Source: Hevea brasiliensis (lineage: Eukaryota; Streptophyta; Magnoliopsida; Malpighiales; Euphorbiaceae). From it: 64,000 nt of DNA. The stretch spans positions 10,431,100 to 10,495,099 of the forward strand of contig NC_079496.1 of the NCBI RefSeq assembly GCF_030052815.1, given 5' to 3'. The notes under the pieces are model-generated. The model was not told where the DNA came from. It made no database searches and saw nothing but the letters and a program-made list of their open reading frames with translations. Shown here piece by piece: positions 24,282 through 36,700 of this stretch; the first letter of the stretch is position 1; the number at the start of each line of letters is the position of its first letter. Position numbers and translations under genes: made by a program.

Positions 24282-27200
24282 TAAATGCAATTTCAGCCAC
24301 AAAAATATAATATTGAGCAATTCAATTTCTAAAATTATTTATATCCTTGTATTTTTAAGTTACATCAGAAAAGGAATTTTTTTATCCTTCTATTTTCATT
24401 CATATGGAACTAACTTGGAATTTATCTCAAAATTAGAATATAAAATATTTATATTTTTTGAGAGCAAGACTAATAAGAAGTTCTTTTTTGGATTTTTTTA
24501 AATTATAATATAAATATCTAATTAGACCGTAAAAAACAATAATTAAATCTATTTTTCTTAGTATTTGAAAAAAAATTAAAATGAAAGATTAATAATTTTA
24601 TTTTTAATTTTTTATGTTATAAATTTATAACTACACTAATGATTGAAGTCTATAATATATTTAATTAAAACATACAAAATATGAAAAAAAAAATGGGTAT
24701 TGAAGATTTAAAAATAAAAAATCACATGTAAACTGTGGATTATCATTTTTGCATGTGGTGATGAATCACATGGGAACATTCTTGACATCTTGAGATCTGT
24801 TTCTGAGTAAATTTGGAGGTAGTGCAAAGTTTGCAAACTCCAACTCACAAACTTGAGAATCTATTCCCATCTAGAAGAAATTATAATAAAAGCAAGTAAA
24901 CAATTGAAAAGGAATGGAATCAAAAGATTAGAAGTGACATGTCTATGGAGAGATACCCAAAAATTTTTAACCTTTTTCTAGTTTTTTTTTTTTTAATGGC
25001 CTTATTGACATTTCTAAAATAGATTCCAATCATTGTTTGTTCATGCTATATAACTCATCAAAAATACTATCATGTGGGAACAAAAATTTTTGTGGGTAAA
25101 TGACTTGCCCCATTAAAATTGCCAAGAATATAGCAACTCCATCAACAAAGTCAAACCAAATCAAAAGTTGATTACTAATATATATGAAAAAGTTTTGTAA
25201 TATCTTGGTTTGAAAACATGATTTGAGATTTGAGAGGATTGATTAGCTGTCTTAAGAATTTGAATTTGAAAATAATAATTTGAAAATTTGCATGATATTG
25301 TTGTTGGAAACTATAAGATAATGAATTAATGAGCATACTAATCCTCTTTTTAAAATATTTAAGTTTTTAATTGTTATCAGTTAACTTTAATTTAGTGGTA
25401 TTAATAAAAAATTTATTATATTATTATATTATTTTAAAAAATTCATTTTAATAAAAATAAAATTATTAAAAATAATATAATTATGTGATAATTGAATTAA
25501 ATTATTTTTTTAAAGAAAGAAAATAAGATTTTTTTTTTTTGAATATGAAAAGTTGGAAAATATAAACATGAGAGGGTCAATTGTTTCAGCTTTTACCAAA
25601 AGAAGAAAAGAGGAGGCTTGTTAAGAGTTGTTATTGAATGAACTTTTTTGGTTAATTATAAATTAAGGAAATAAATTAGCAATTATGTTAACAACCCAGA
25701 GGATAAAGAAACCTCACCCCATTGACCACATGAAAAGACCCACATGTCCTTATCACATTATCACGCCACTGTCTTCCTCCATGGACCCCATTTTGGTCAA
25801 AGATCAACCCAGAATGAAATTGAACCAAAATCAATTAAATCCCTTTTTAACTTAAATCAAAATTGAATTGGAGTAGACTTAATTGAAACCGAATTGGATG
25901 GTTTAAAGTTAAATTATTTTTTAAATTTAAAAATTAATAAAAAATAAAATAAAATAAAATACAAATCGTTAAATTTAAATTAGATCAAATTAAAATTAAA
26001 ATCAGAACCTAAACCGAATGAAAATCTTTAGGATGTTCATTTTTCTAGTTCAAAATTCCGGTAGCCATCTAGGGATGGCAACGGGTCGAGTTTGTGCGGG
26101 TACTTGATTCGATCGAATCCTAATAGAACGGATTTGAATAGTATATAATCAAATTTGAGACAGGATCGAGTTTGAAATTTAATACCCGTGACGGGTTTGT
26201 TTCAAATTCGAATTTTATATATTGGGTATCTGTTTATATAAATATTTAATTAAATATAAAATATATACTTTTTTTTATAATAATATTTATAAATATTTAT
26301 ATATTTTATTTTATATAAAATAAAATTAAAATATTTTATGAAATTATTAAAATTTTAAAATATAAATTATTAATAAAAATAATTTTTATATAAATTATTA
26401 ATTAAATATATAAAATTAAATAGGTTCAGGTCTTTTTTAGGTAATAATAATCGAGTTTGAGACGAATTCAGATAATTAAGAATAAATTTTAATCAAATTT
26501 AAAATATACTCAAATTTTAAAAATATTAATTAAATTTAAATTCGAGACTTACAGTTTAAACAAAGGCTAGGTTGGTAATTTACTTATCGTTTAACAAGCA
26601 CTAGATGGGCAAATCTGCATCCTTGATAACTTTATTGTTAAATTCTGAAGATTCCATTTTAATTAATTATACAACATATTTTTTAAATTTAAAAATACAA
26701 ATTAACTTAATACAATCCACCGTTTTAATACTTAAAAATATTAACCACTGTACAATAATATAATACCATAACCAATTTAGCAAATTATATTTCATATAAA
26801 AAAATTTACACCATTTATTATCTTTCTTTTAAATTTACAAAATTTTAAAGTCAATTAAAAAAAATATTACTATAGAAATTAGAAAAATACAATCACATAT
26901 AAAATTAATTAAAATTTGTGTAATTATTTTAATTTTTTAAAATAAATAATAAAATACAATAAATTAAAAATACACGTTATTTATATTTTTTTTATTTACC
27001 TGTTTAATAAAATTTAAATATAATCACACTATTTTTTTATCAGTTAAAATTAATGAAAAAAAAAGGAATATGTATTTTTTAAAAAATATTACTTTTTTTA
27101 TATATATTTTTATTTTATTAAAAGAATATAGAGAGTAAAACACTGCACAAATCCCATTAAATTTAATCTAACGGCTGGAAAGAGAAACCCAATGAAAAAA

Positions 27201-27600
27201 CGTGGAGATTAAAAAATAGATTATGGGTTTCATGTGGGCTTAAACAAAATCCACTAAATGCCAAAAAACAAGATGGATCAAATGGCTATTTTTATGCTAT
27301 GCATTGATTAAAAAAATAAAAAAAAGTCAATTAAATCGTTATTATATAATAGAAAAGTGAATCAAATTATGCATTATACAACTGTAATTAACTCAAGAAA
27401 TGGAAAGGAAAGTTTCCAAAATAGATAATTGTAGATTAAATTTTATGATGTGATTTATTACCAAAAATAGAGATATAAGAAATCTAACTGAGAAGAAAAT
27501 ACATAACACTACACATTCTCTTTTGCATTTTAAAATCAAAATTTTTTTTTCTCTTCCTTTTTCTATTTTAACCCATTCATTTAAAGCAAGAAAACAATTC
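24282..27600. other. AT-rich intergenic DNA upstream of the SEC14-like gene
   Basis: Low-complexity AT-rich DNA. 24700-25200 and 25560-25800 are somewhat less AT-rich but hold no recognisable reading frame. A degenerate dispersed repeat begins near 26068 (separate entry). The short frames at 24313 and 27393 look like chance. Confidence 0.5.
26068..26560. repeat. Degenerate dispersed repeat (GGGATGGCAACGGGT type)
   Basis: Starts with AGGGATGGCAACGGGTCGAG and continues with repeated GGGTTTG/CGAGTTTGA/CGAATTC words, ending in AAATTCGAGAC. This word composition is typical of a common dispersed plant repeat whose copies begin with GGGATGGCAACGGGT. No clear terminal repeats, target duplication or coding sequence are visible, so the class is unassigned. 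Confidence 0.4.
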
Positions 27601-27791
27601 CAGATTCCAAGGCAGGCCATTTCTCTCTCTCTCTCTCTCTCTTCATGGTTGGGTGAATTTGTTTAAATGCACAAGGAGAGAGTCTAAGATCAACTGCTTA
27701 GGATTTTTTTTTTTTTTTTTTAAATTAAGGCTTTGAAGCTAAACTAAACAGTTCCTGTTCAGCAACTGCAAACAGGAGAGGAAAAGAAGAG

Positions 27792-30700
27792 ATGGGTGTT
27801 GCTAATCATGAAGCGATCAAGCAGTTTCAATCTTTAATGGACCAAAGTCAGCTTTCAAAACCCCAGTTCACTTTTTTCTTCTAATTTTTTGTTTTTGGAT
27901 TTCTTCTTTAATTACTAACACAAAATTTCTCTTCTTCTCTGAGATTCTGACAGTAGATGAGCCACTCAAGAACACATTTCAGGTCAGTTTTTTTTTCCTT
28001 AATTGGTTTTGTTGATCTGTTTTCGTTTTTATTGCTGACAACAAAAAGGAAAAAAAAGTTAGTGGGGGAAAAAGTGGTTTAAAGATTCTTAGTTACTGAA
28101 ATTAGTTTAGCTCTATTTTTTTCGCTGCTAATTGGTATGGAAATAACCAGAATCAATGTAATTATTTTTTGGCGGGGAGGGGACTGCGGTCACCGTGTGG
28201 AGATGGGATTTGATCTAATTTTGTAATGCTAGGCCTTCATTCATTTGCTATTGCCTTTCTTTGTTGCTGGGTTTGATCTAGATGTTTTTGGTTTTTACCG
28301 TTTTCTTTTAACGAGGTGTGGTATATATCATCTGAATTACACTCATGATTCCTTGAATTCCATGATGCTAAAATGTTGATTACCAATGCATGTAATTATT
28401 GGATATGTATGGTAGCTATCTGTCAATACTGTGCTCTAGAGGAGGTTTTTATGCATTCGCATGTTTCCCTTTTAATGGAAGACTTCAGTTCTTAACGTTG
28501 AAGGACTAGTTGGAATCTTTTTTATTAGCATTGAATTGGATTTTATTGAACTAATTGGCTGAACCTTGTGATGGCTTCTGTGGTATGTGTGTCAGCTGAA
28601 CATTGACTTCTAGTTTTCAAATGCGTAAAAAAATTTGCAGCTATCATTTTGACGTAGGATTATCAGATTGCATAGGCTTTGCTTTGCTGTAAATTTGGTA
28701 AAGAAGGATTGAGTTTGGGGTTTTCAAATAAGTGGATGATAAATAAATATGTTTGAAAGATGTAGTACCATAAAAAATTAGTATTGAAATTGCAAGTTGG
28801 GACGCGAATATTATCATGTTAGAAAAAATCATTTAGAGCTGTGAAAATTCCTTTAGAATCTTCTCATATGATGGTCATTTTGAGGCTAGCTGTATCACAG
28901 TTTAAGGGTTTTGAATTGCAAGAAGATAACAAGGTAATAACAAGAGAATTTATTTAATTGTTAGCATTGTTTTCTATCCTATTGATTAAGGTTAGTGCTT
29001 GGTAATGTGTAGTTGCATTAAGGTGGACATTTTGTTTTTGATATGGATTATTATGAAGTTTAGAAAAAGAACTATCAAATTAAAGCTTGTTCTGTGATCT
29101 CCAGAATGTGCACCAGGGTTATCCAAATGAAACATTAGTTCGATTTCTCAAAGCAAGAGAGTGGAATGTTGCCAAGGCCCATAAAATGGTTAGATCCATT
29201 TATATATTTTTAAGAGTTCATTTATTTCTCCTATCCCTATAAATTTTTATTTTTATTTATTTATTTTTAATCTCCATTCTTTAATCTCTGGCTCCTTATT
29301 CTTGGCTATTATTGCCTTTTTGTTCCAGTTGGTTGATTGTTTACAATGGAGAATACAAAATGAGATTGATAACATATTGGCGGTGGGTTTTTTTTTGCCA
29401 CTTAAATGGTGGCTACTTATTTCTATTCTTTACTCATGTGCATGACTTGAATGTCACAACATGAATTTCACGCATTCATTTGTATATTCTATAATAGAGA
29501 TATAGGCATGTTCAATTTCTGCATTTATGCAGAATATTTAATTTTAACCTTGGGAAGAAGGTATGTGCTAGAGGCACAACTCGAAGATGTGTAATGCTTT
29601 TAGGTTGCGTTGTACTATTCTCCTCCAAGTCAGTTTAAGTCTACCCCTTCTTTTTTTTCCATCCTCTAATCCAATGTGTTCTACTTGTCTAACTGGAACT
29701 TCTATATGTCTACGACTCACATAACCAAACTACTTCAATTTTCCTTCTCTTAACTTATTCTCAATTAGCACCACTCCTACCTTTTTTTTAATACTCTCAT
29801 TACGGACTTTATATAATCTAGTATGGCCACTCATACATCTTAACATTCTCATCTCAGCAACTCTTATCTTAGACACATATAACTTCTTCATTGCCCAACA
29901 CTCACTACCATATAACATGACCGGTCATATAGCTGTACGGTAAAATTTTTCTTTCAACTTATTGAGAATCTTGTGATCACATTAAACTCCAGTGACACGT
30001 CTCTACTTCAACTATCCGGCTTTAATTCTATGACTAACATCCTCCTTACATCCCCCATCTACTTGAAGGATTGAGCCGAGATATTTAAAGTGATTACTTT
30101 GGGGCAATACCACTCATCCAAACTAATTCATTCTCTATCACCAATTTGGTCTTCACTAAATTTGCAATGTATGTATTCTGTTTTCGTTCTACTTAACTTA
30201 AAGCCTTTTAACTGTAGAGTACTTCTCCAAAGCTCTAGTTTTCTATTGACTTCTTCTCGCGTTTCATCTATTAGAACTATATCATCTGCAAACATCATGC
30301 ACCAAGGGATACTCTCATGTATATGTTTCGTCAATTTATCTAGAACTAATGTAAAAAGATAAGGGCTTATAGCTGAATCTTGGTATAATTCAACTGAGAT
30401 AGAAAAATCTCTTGTTTCCCCTCCCACTATGCGCATAATAATAGTTGTTTCCTCATACATATCTTTTATAATTTGTATGTACCTAATAGGTACCCTTTTT
30501 TGTTATAACACTCTCCATAAGACATCTCTTGGAATACTATCATAAGCCTTCTCCAAATCGATAAAAATCATGTATAGATCTTTTTTCACATCTCTATATT
30601 TCTCCATCAACCTTCTAATGAGAAATATCGCTTTCATAGTTGAACAACTAGGCATGAAGTTAAATTGATTGGGAGAGATAGAAGTGTCATGACGTAGTCG

Positions 30701-33700
30701 ATGTTCTACAACTCTCTCCCACAACTTCATAGTATAACTCATGAGTTTAATTCCCTTATAGTTTGAGCAACTTTGTATGTCTCCCTTATTTTTAAAAATA
30801 GGTACTAAAATATTCCTCCTCTATTCATCAGGCATTTTCTTTGAGTTTAAAAACTTATTAAACAATTTAGCTAACTATGTCACTCTTATATCTCCCAAAC
30901 ACTTTCACACTTCAATTAGTATTCCATCGGGTCCACAGGCTTTACCCACTTTCATTTTCTTAAGTGCTTCTTTTACTTCTGAAGATCTAATCATTTTAGT
31001 ATAATTCACATTCTTTTCTATTGCTCGGTAGTCTATATTCACGCTATTACCACTTTGATTATTATTAAAGAGATCATCAAAATAATTTCTCTAGCTTTCT
31101 TTAACGTGCTCATTTTTCACCAACATTTTTTTTTCTTTATCCTTAATGCACCTAATTTGATTGAGATCTTGACATTTCTTTTCTCTCCTTCTTGCTAATC
31201 TATAAATATCTTGCTCTCCTTCTTTAGTTTCAAGTTTCTCATGTAACTTTTTAAAGGCCTACGCTCTTTCTTGACTAACTGCCTTTTTTGCTTCTTTCTT
31301 CGCTATTTTGTGCTAGAGGCACAAAAGATTTAAAAAGAAACTAATTATCAGACAAGCCCAAAGCCACACCATAAGTATGCTACTTGGAAGTCTAATCTAT
31401 AAGAATTGTACAGAAATAAGCTAAATGATAGAAATGCTTGCTCAACCTTGTGAAGAAAAGCTACCTATTACAATTTTGTATTTTTCTCAAATAGACAACC
31501 TATTGTTTGTAGATTTCTTAGTAGTTTACTTCCTATCATTCCTTTGGACATCACAAGGATCTAACTTCTATAATACTGGCTTGAATGGGCACTCATATTA
31601 AGTATTAACTAATACAATGGACTAAAAACTCAAAACTTCTAAGTAACACGCGGTCAATATCTTCAGATTCTTGCACAACTCCATTTAGCCCTTCTGCTCT
31701 ATAATCTATGCAGTGATTTGTGTGGGTTCATTTTTGCGCAAATCCACAAAATGATGTTTGATTGGATGTTTTAAATACACATTATGCTTTTAGTCTAAAG
31801 CCTTGCAAAAAAATCCAATGACACCAATTTTTGTCCTGGATTTGCATCACAAATAAATGAGGTCTTGTGCATTATAGTTCTGGCATTTAGGATGTCGACA
31901 ACCACATTGGTGAAACAACCTTGTGTTTAGTTGATTGAATGATAAGAATTGTTGATTTGGTTATTCTGTGCACAGAAACCAATCATTCCAGCTGAGTTAT
32001 ATAGAGCAATTCGAGATTCGCAGCTTGTAGGATTATCAGGTTACACTCGAGAGGTATGCTCAAGTTTTTTAGAGTTTATTATTGTTCTCTAAGATATATT
32101 ATTGTTGTTGTTCATTTGTGGGCTTGTCCAAGAGATGGTTGATGACCTGAAGTCCTTTTTTCCCAAAGAAAATTTTAATTATTTTCTTCCTCAGGGTTGA
32201 TGACCTGAAGTCCTTTTTTTCCAATGAAAATTTTAAATATTTTCTTCCTCAGGGTTTTCTGAGTGGAACTTCTTGTTATCCTTATAAGCATGCCTTCTGA
32301 TATCACTTATAATCCCAAATTAATGTTTCCCTTTTTATCTGTTGAATTTTCCAGGGTCTTCCTGTCATTGCCATTGGTGTTGGGCTCAGCACATTTGATA
32401 AAGCATCCGTAAGGATTTTGTAACTTTATTATGTATTTATTTTATTTAAATTTGACAGTAAAAAATTTGCATTAACAACACGTGGGTCCTTTTTCTTATG
32501 TACAAGTGTGAATGGATTGGGACAGTGTATTAGATGCTTGTTGCAGAGTAAATTTGTTTTGTGGTGTATCTGAGAGACAGAGAGCGATAGAGAGGGGCTG
32601 TTACATGGGAGTGCAAATTGTAACAGGATTTTCTTTTAGCTTGAGACTTGGATGACTTGATAATTCGTATGATCGTATCTGTTGATCTATGGACTGACAG
32701 TGATCCTCTTTTTGTGTCTCCTTTTCCTTTAAGCGATATCTACTTATTATCTCTTTTTTTTTTTTTGGTACGCTTTAGGTGCATTACTATGTGCAGTCGC
32801 ACATCCAAATGAATGAATACAGAGATCGTGTAATATTGGTGAGTACAGTCTCTGCAAATTTAATATGGTTAATCACCTTTCTGATTTGTCAAGCTGATTG
32901 GTTACTTTTTTTCTTGTAGCCTGCTGCAACCAAGAAGTATGGAAGGCATATTAGCACTTGTGTCAAAGTTTTAGATATGACTGGCATAAAGCTTTCAGCA
33001 TTGAATCAACTAAAGGTACGTTTTGCATTAAGCAACCATATGGCCTTCAACCCGTTTTTTATTGGTAAAAGTGATGTTTGATAAAATTCACCAATGAATC
33101 TTTTGCAAGATATGATATCTGTAAAATCTGTGCATCAACAAAAATAAGTGTCCCTTGTGCAAAACATGAAGAGTTTTATGTCAAATGTATATAACATAGT
33201 GGTCCTTTATCCTTCTCAAAAGCCCCTTTTTTTTTTCCACTTCAAGCTAACCAGATAATAGTACGAGGGTTCAGGCAAGAGTATCTCTTGTTTTTGTATA
33301 AGCAAGTATACCCCTTCATGTGATAATAATGAGGCATATGAACAGTACAAGATAGCAAAGAAAGAGGCAAAAAAGGCAGTTAGTCAAGCAAGAGCACAGG
33401 CCTTTGAAAAGTTATATGAGAAAGTTGGAACTAAAGAAGGGGAGAAAGATATTTATAGATTAGCAAGGAGTAGAGAAAGGAAATGTCAAGATCTCAATCA
33501 AGTTAGGTGCATTAAGGATAAAGAAGGAAAAGTGTTGGTGAAAGATGAGGACATTAAAGAAAGATGGAGAAATTATTTTAATGATCTCTTTAATAATAGT
33601 CAAAATGGTAATAGCGTGAATATAGATTATAGAACAATAGAAAAGAATGTAAATTATACTAGAAGGATTCGATCTTTAGAAGTAAAGGAAGCACTTAAGA

Positions 33701-36700
33701 GAATGAAAGTGGGTAAACTGTGGAGGACCCGATGAAATACCAATTGAAGTGTGGAAGTATTTGGGAGATATGGGAGTGGCATGGTTAACTAAATTATTTA
33801 ATAAGATTCTAAACTCAAAGAAAATGCCTGATGAATGGAGGAAGAGTATTTTAGTACCTATTTTTAAAAATAAGGGAGACATACAGAGTTGCTCAAACTA
33901 TAGGGGAATTAAACTCATGAGCATACTATGAAGTTGTGGGAGAGAGTTGTGGGAGAGTTGTGGAGCATCGACTACGTCATGATACTTCTATCTCTCTCAA
34001 TCAATTTGGTTTCATGCCCGGTCGTTCAACTATGGAGCGATCTTTCTCATTAGAAGCTTGATGGAGAAATATAGAGATGGGAAGAAAGATCTACACATGG
34101 TTTTTATTGATTTGGAAAAGGCTTATGATAGTGTTCCAAGAGAGATCTTATGGAATGTGTTAGAACAAAAGAGGGTATCTATTAGGTACATACAAGTATT
34201 TGAAAGATATGTACGAAGGAGCAACTACTATTGTGCTTGACAAAGGAGGGGACACAAGTGATTTTCCGATCTCAATTGGATTACACCAAGGATCAGCCAT
34301 AAGCCCTTACCTTTTTACATTACATTAGTTTTAGATGAACCGACTAAACATATACAAGAGAGTATTCCTTGGTGCATGATGTTTGCGATGATATTGTTAC
34401 GATAGATGAGACACGAGAAGGAGTCAATAGGAAGCTAGAACTTTGGAGAAGTGCTCTAGAGTCAAAGGGTTTTAAGTTAAGTAGAACGAAGACAGAATAC
34501 ATGCATTGCAAGTTCAGTGAAGGCCAAACTGGCGATAGGGAAGGAGTTAGTTTGAATGGGGTGGTACTATCCCAAAGTAATCACTTTAAATATCTAGGCT
34601 CAGTCCTTCAAGTAGATGGGGGATGTGAGGAGGATGTTAGTCATAGGATTAAAGCCGGATGGTTGAAGTGGAGCGTGTACACGGAGTTTTATGTGATCGT
34701 AAGATTCCCAATAAATTAAAAAAAAATTTTACGTCTGACCATACGACCGGCTATGTTATATGGTAGTGAGTGTTGGGCACTGAAAGAGTCGTATGCATCT
34801 AAGATAAGAGTTGCAGAGATGAGAATGTTAAGGTGGATGAGTGGCCATACTAGACTAGATAAAGTCCGTAATGAGAGTATCAGAGAAAAGGTAGGAGTGG
34901 TGCCAATTGAAGATAAGTTGAGAGAAGGGAGATTGAGGTGGTTTGGTCATGTGAAGCGTAGACAGCTCCACTCCAGTTAGACAAGTAGAGCACATTAGGT
35001 TAGAGGATAGAAAGAAAAAGGGTAGACCTAAGACCTAAATTAACTTGGAGGAGAGTAGTACAATATGACTTACAAGCATTACACATTTCTGAGGATTTAA
35101 CCCAAAATCGTTCAGAGTGGAAAAAGCGAATCCATATAGCCGACCCCAAATTTTTGGGATAAAGGCTTAGTTAAGTTGAGTTGAGTTTAAGTATACCCCT
35201 TCATGCCTACAACTCCTTAATTAGACATGCACCGATTGCTAGCTCCCTCAACTTTCTAGTGCAACAACAATTGAAAAACAAGTCATGCACTGATTCTGCT
35301 GCACTATGACAAATAAAACGTCTCCCAACCAAAATTTTCACTTTCTTTTGGAGATTGTGGGTATTAAAAATCTCTCCGAAGCACCTTTCATGAAGTTTGA
35401 GGAAGATTTATTCTGTACCCTTCACGGCTTCCCTGATACTATGCACATTGAGCCACTGGATTTCCGCCCAGCATCTTCTTCTTCTTCTTTTTAAATCTAT
35501 TTTAACTTCTTATTTCTCTATTTTTCATAAATTTTTTATGATGATGTTCTTATTGTTTTTAAATCTATTTTAACTTCTTATTTCTCTATTTTTCATAAAT
35601 CCTTTTATGATGATGTTCTTATTGTCTTGTTTGACAAGGGGAAGAGGTACCTCTGGTCTTGTTTGTAGTTTTTTGTCTTTATGTATACTTATTATCTCTG
35701 CTGGTTATCAACTAGGATTCATAATTCCAAATGTTTACTTGAGGCTGTAGAATATTTTAAAAGGGAATATGATATTTAGATGAACTACTTATGAGCAGAA
35801 GAACTATCACTTTTGCAACAGAACCTATGAGTCGGCTTCCTTGAGAAGCATGCACATGTTTAAAAGTTATTTCCTTTTCTGTTCTCCTCTCTCTCTCTCT
35901 CTTTCCGTGTCATATCCACAAGTTTTGAATTACTTATTCTTATGCGATTAAACGGTTCTGAGACGTCTTCTCAATTATAGGTTTCTGTGATGACAGTGTA
36001 TGGGTGGCTGTGCAATGTTTTATTGTTTCAATTAACAAATTAGCTTGTCCATTTCTGAATGGTTTTTCTGAGATTTATGCTGATTTTACTTCTTTATCTT
36101 CTATTGCAGCTATTGACTGTTATATCTACAGTTGATGACTTAAACTATCCTGAAAAAACAGAGGCATACTATATTGTCAATGTCCCATATATATTTTCAG
36201 CATGTTGGAAGGTTTGGTCTTGTTTCTCAATTTAAAAAGGATTCCTAGTACTCTTAATGCTGTACATGTGCTATCAACAGCTCAAACACATTGAAAATAT
36301 TTTGCCAGGTTGTAAAGCCTCTTTTACAAGAAAGAACAAGGAGGAAAATTCAGGTGTTGCAAGGTTGTGGAAGAGATGAATTGTTAAAGGCAAGGCAATT
36401 AAGCATGCTTTCCTTTGAATATGGGAGTTTTTCTTCTAAATGCATCTTCCTCCATGTTTATTCTAAAATGTTTAATAATATCCACGACTTCAAAATGCAT
36501 TTTGCCATGTTGATTGCTGATATAAGTGTTTATGTCATATTTATATTCTATTGAATCACAACAATAGTGTATTCAGCGAAGCCATATCTTCACTTAAGAT
36601 TTGCGTATTTACCTAATTTTGTTTGTAATCCACTGTCATCAGCGCAGTGAGGTACCCCTTGTGTGATCAATCCCAACTTGTTTCCTAAAACCTGTCCGTC

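Noticed and set aside
29383..31975. LINE reverse-transcriptase frames as a separate host gene
   Set aside because: The fragments are broken, bounded by a target duplication and located within an intron. They are transposon remains.
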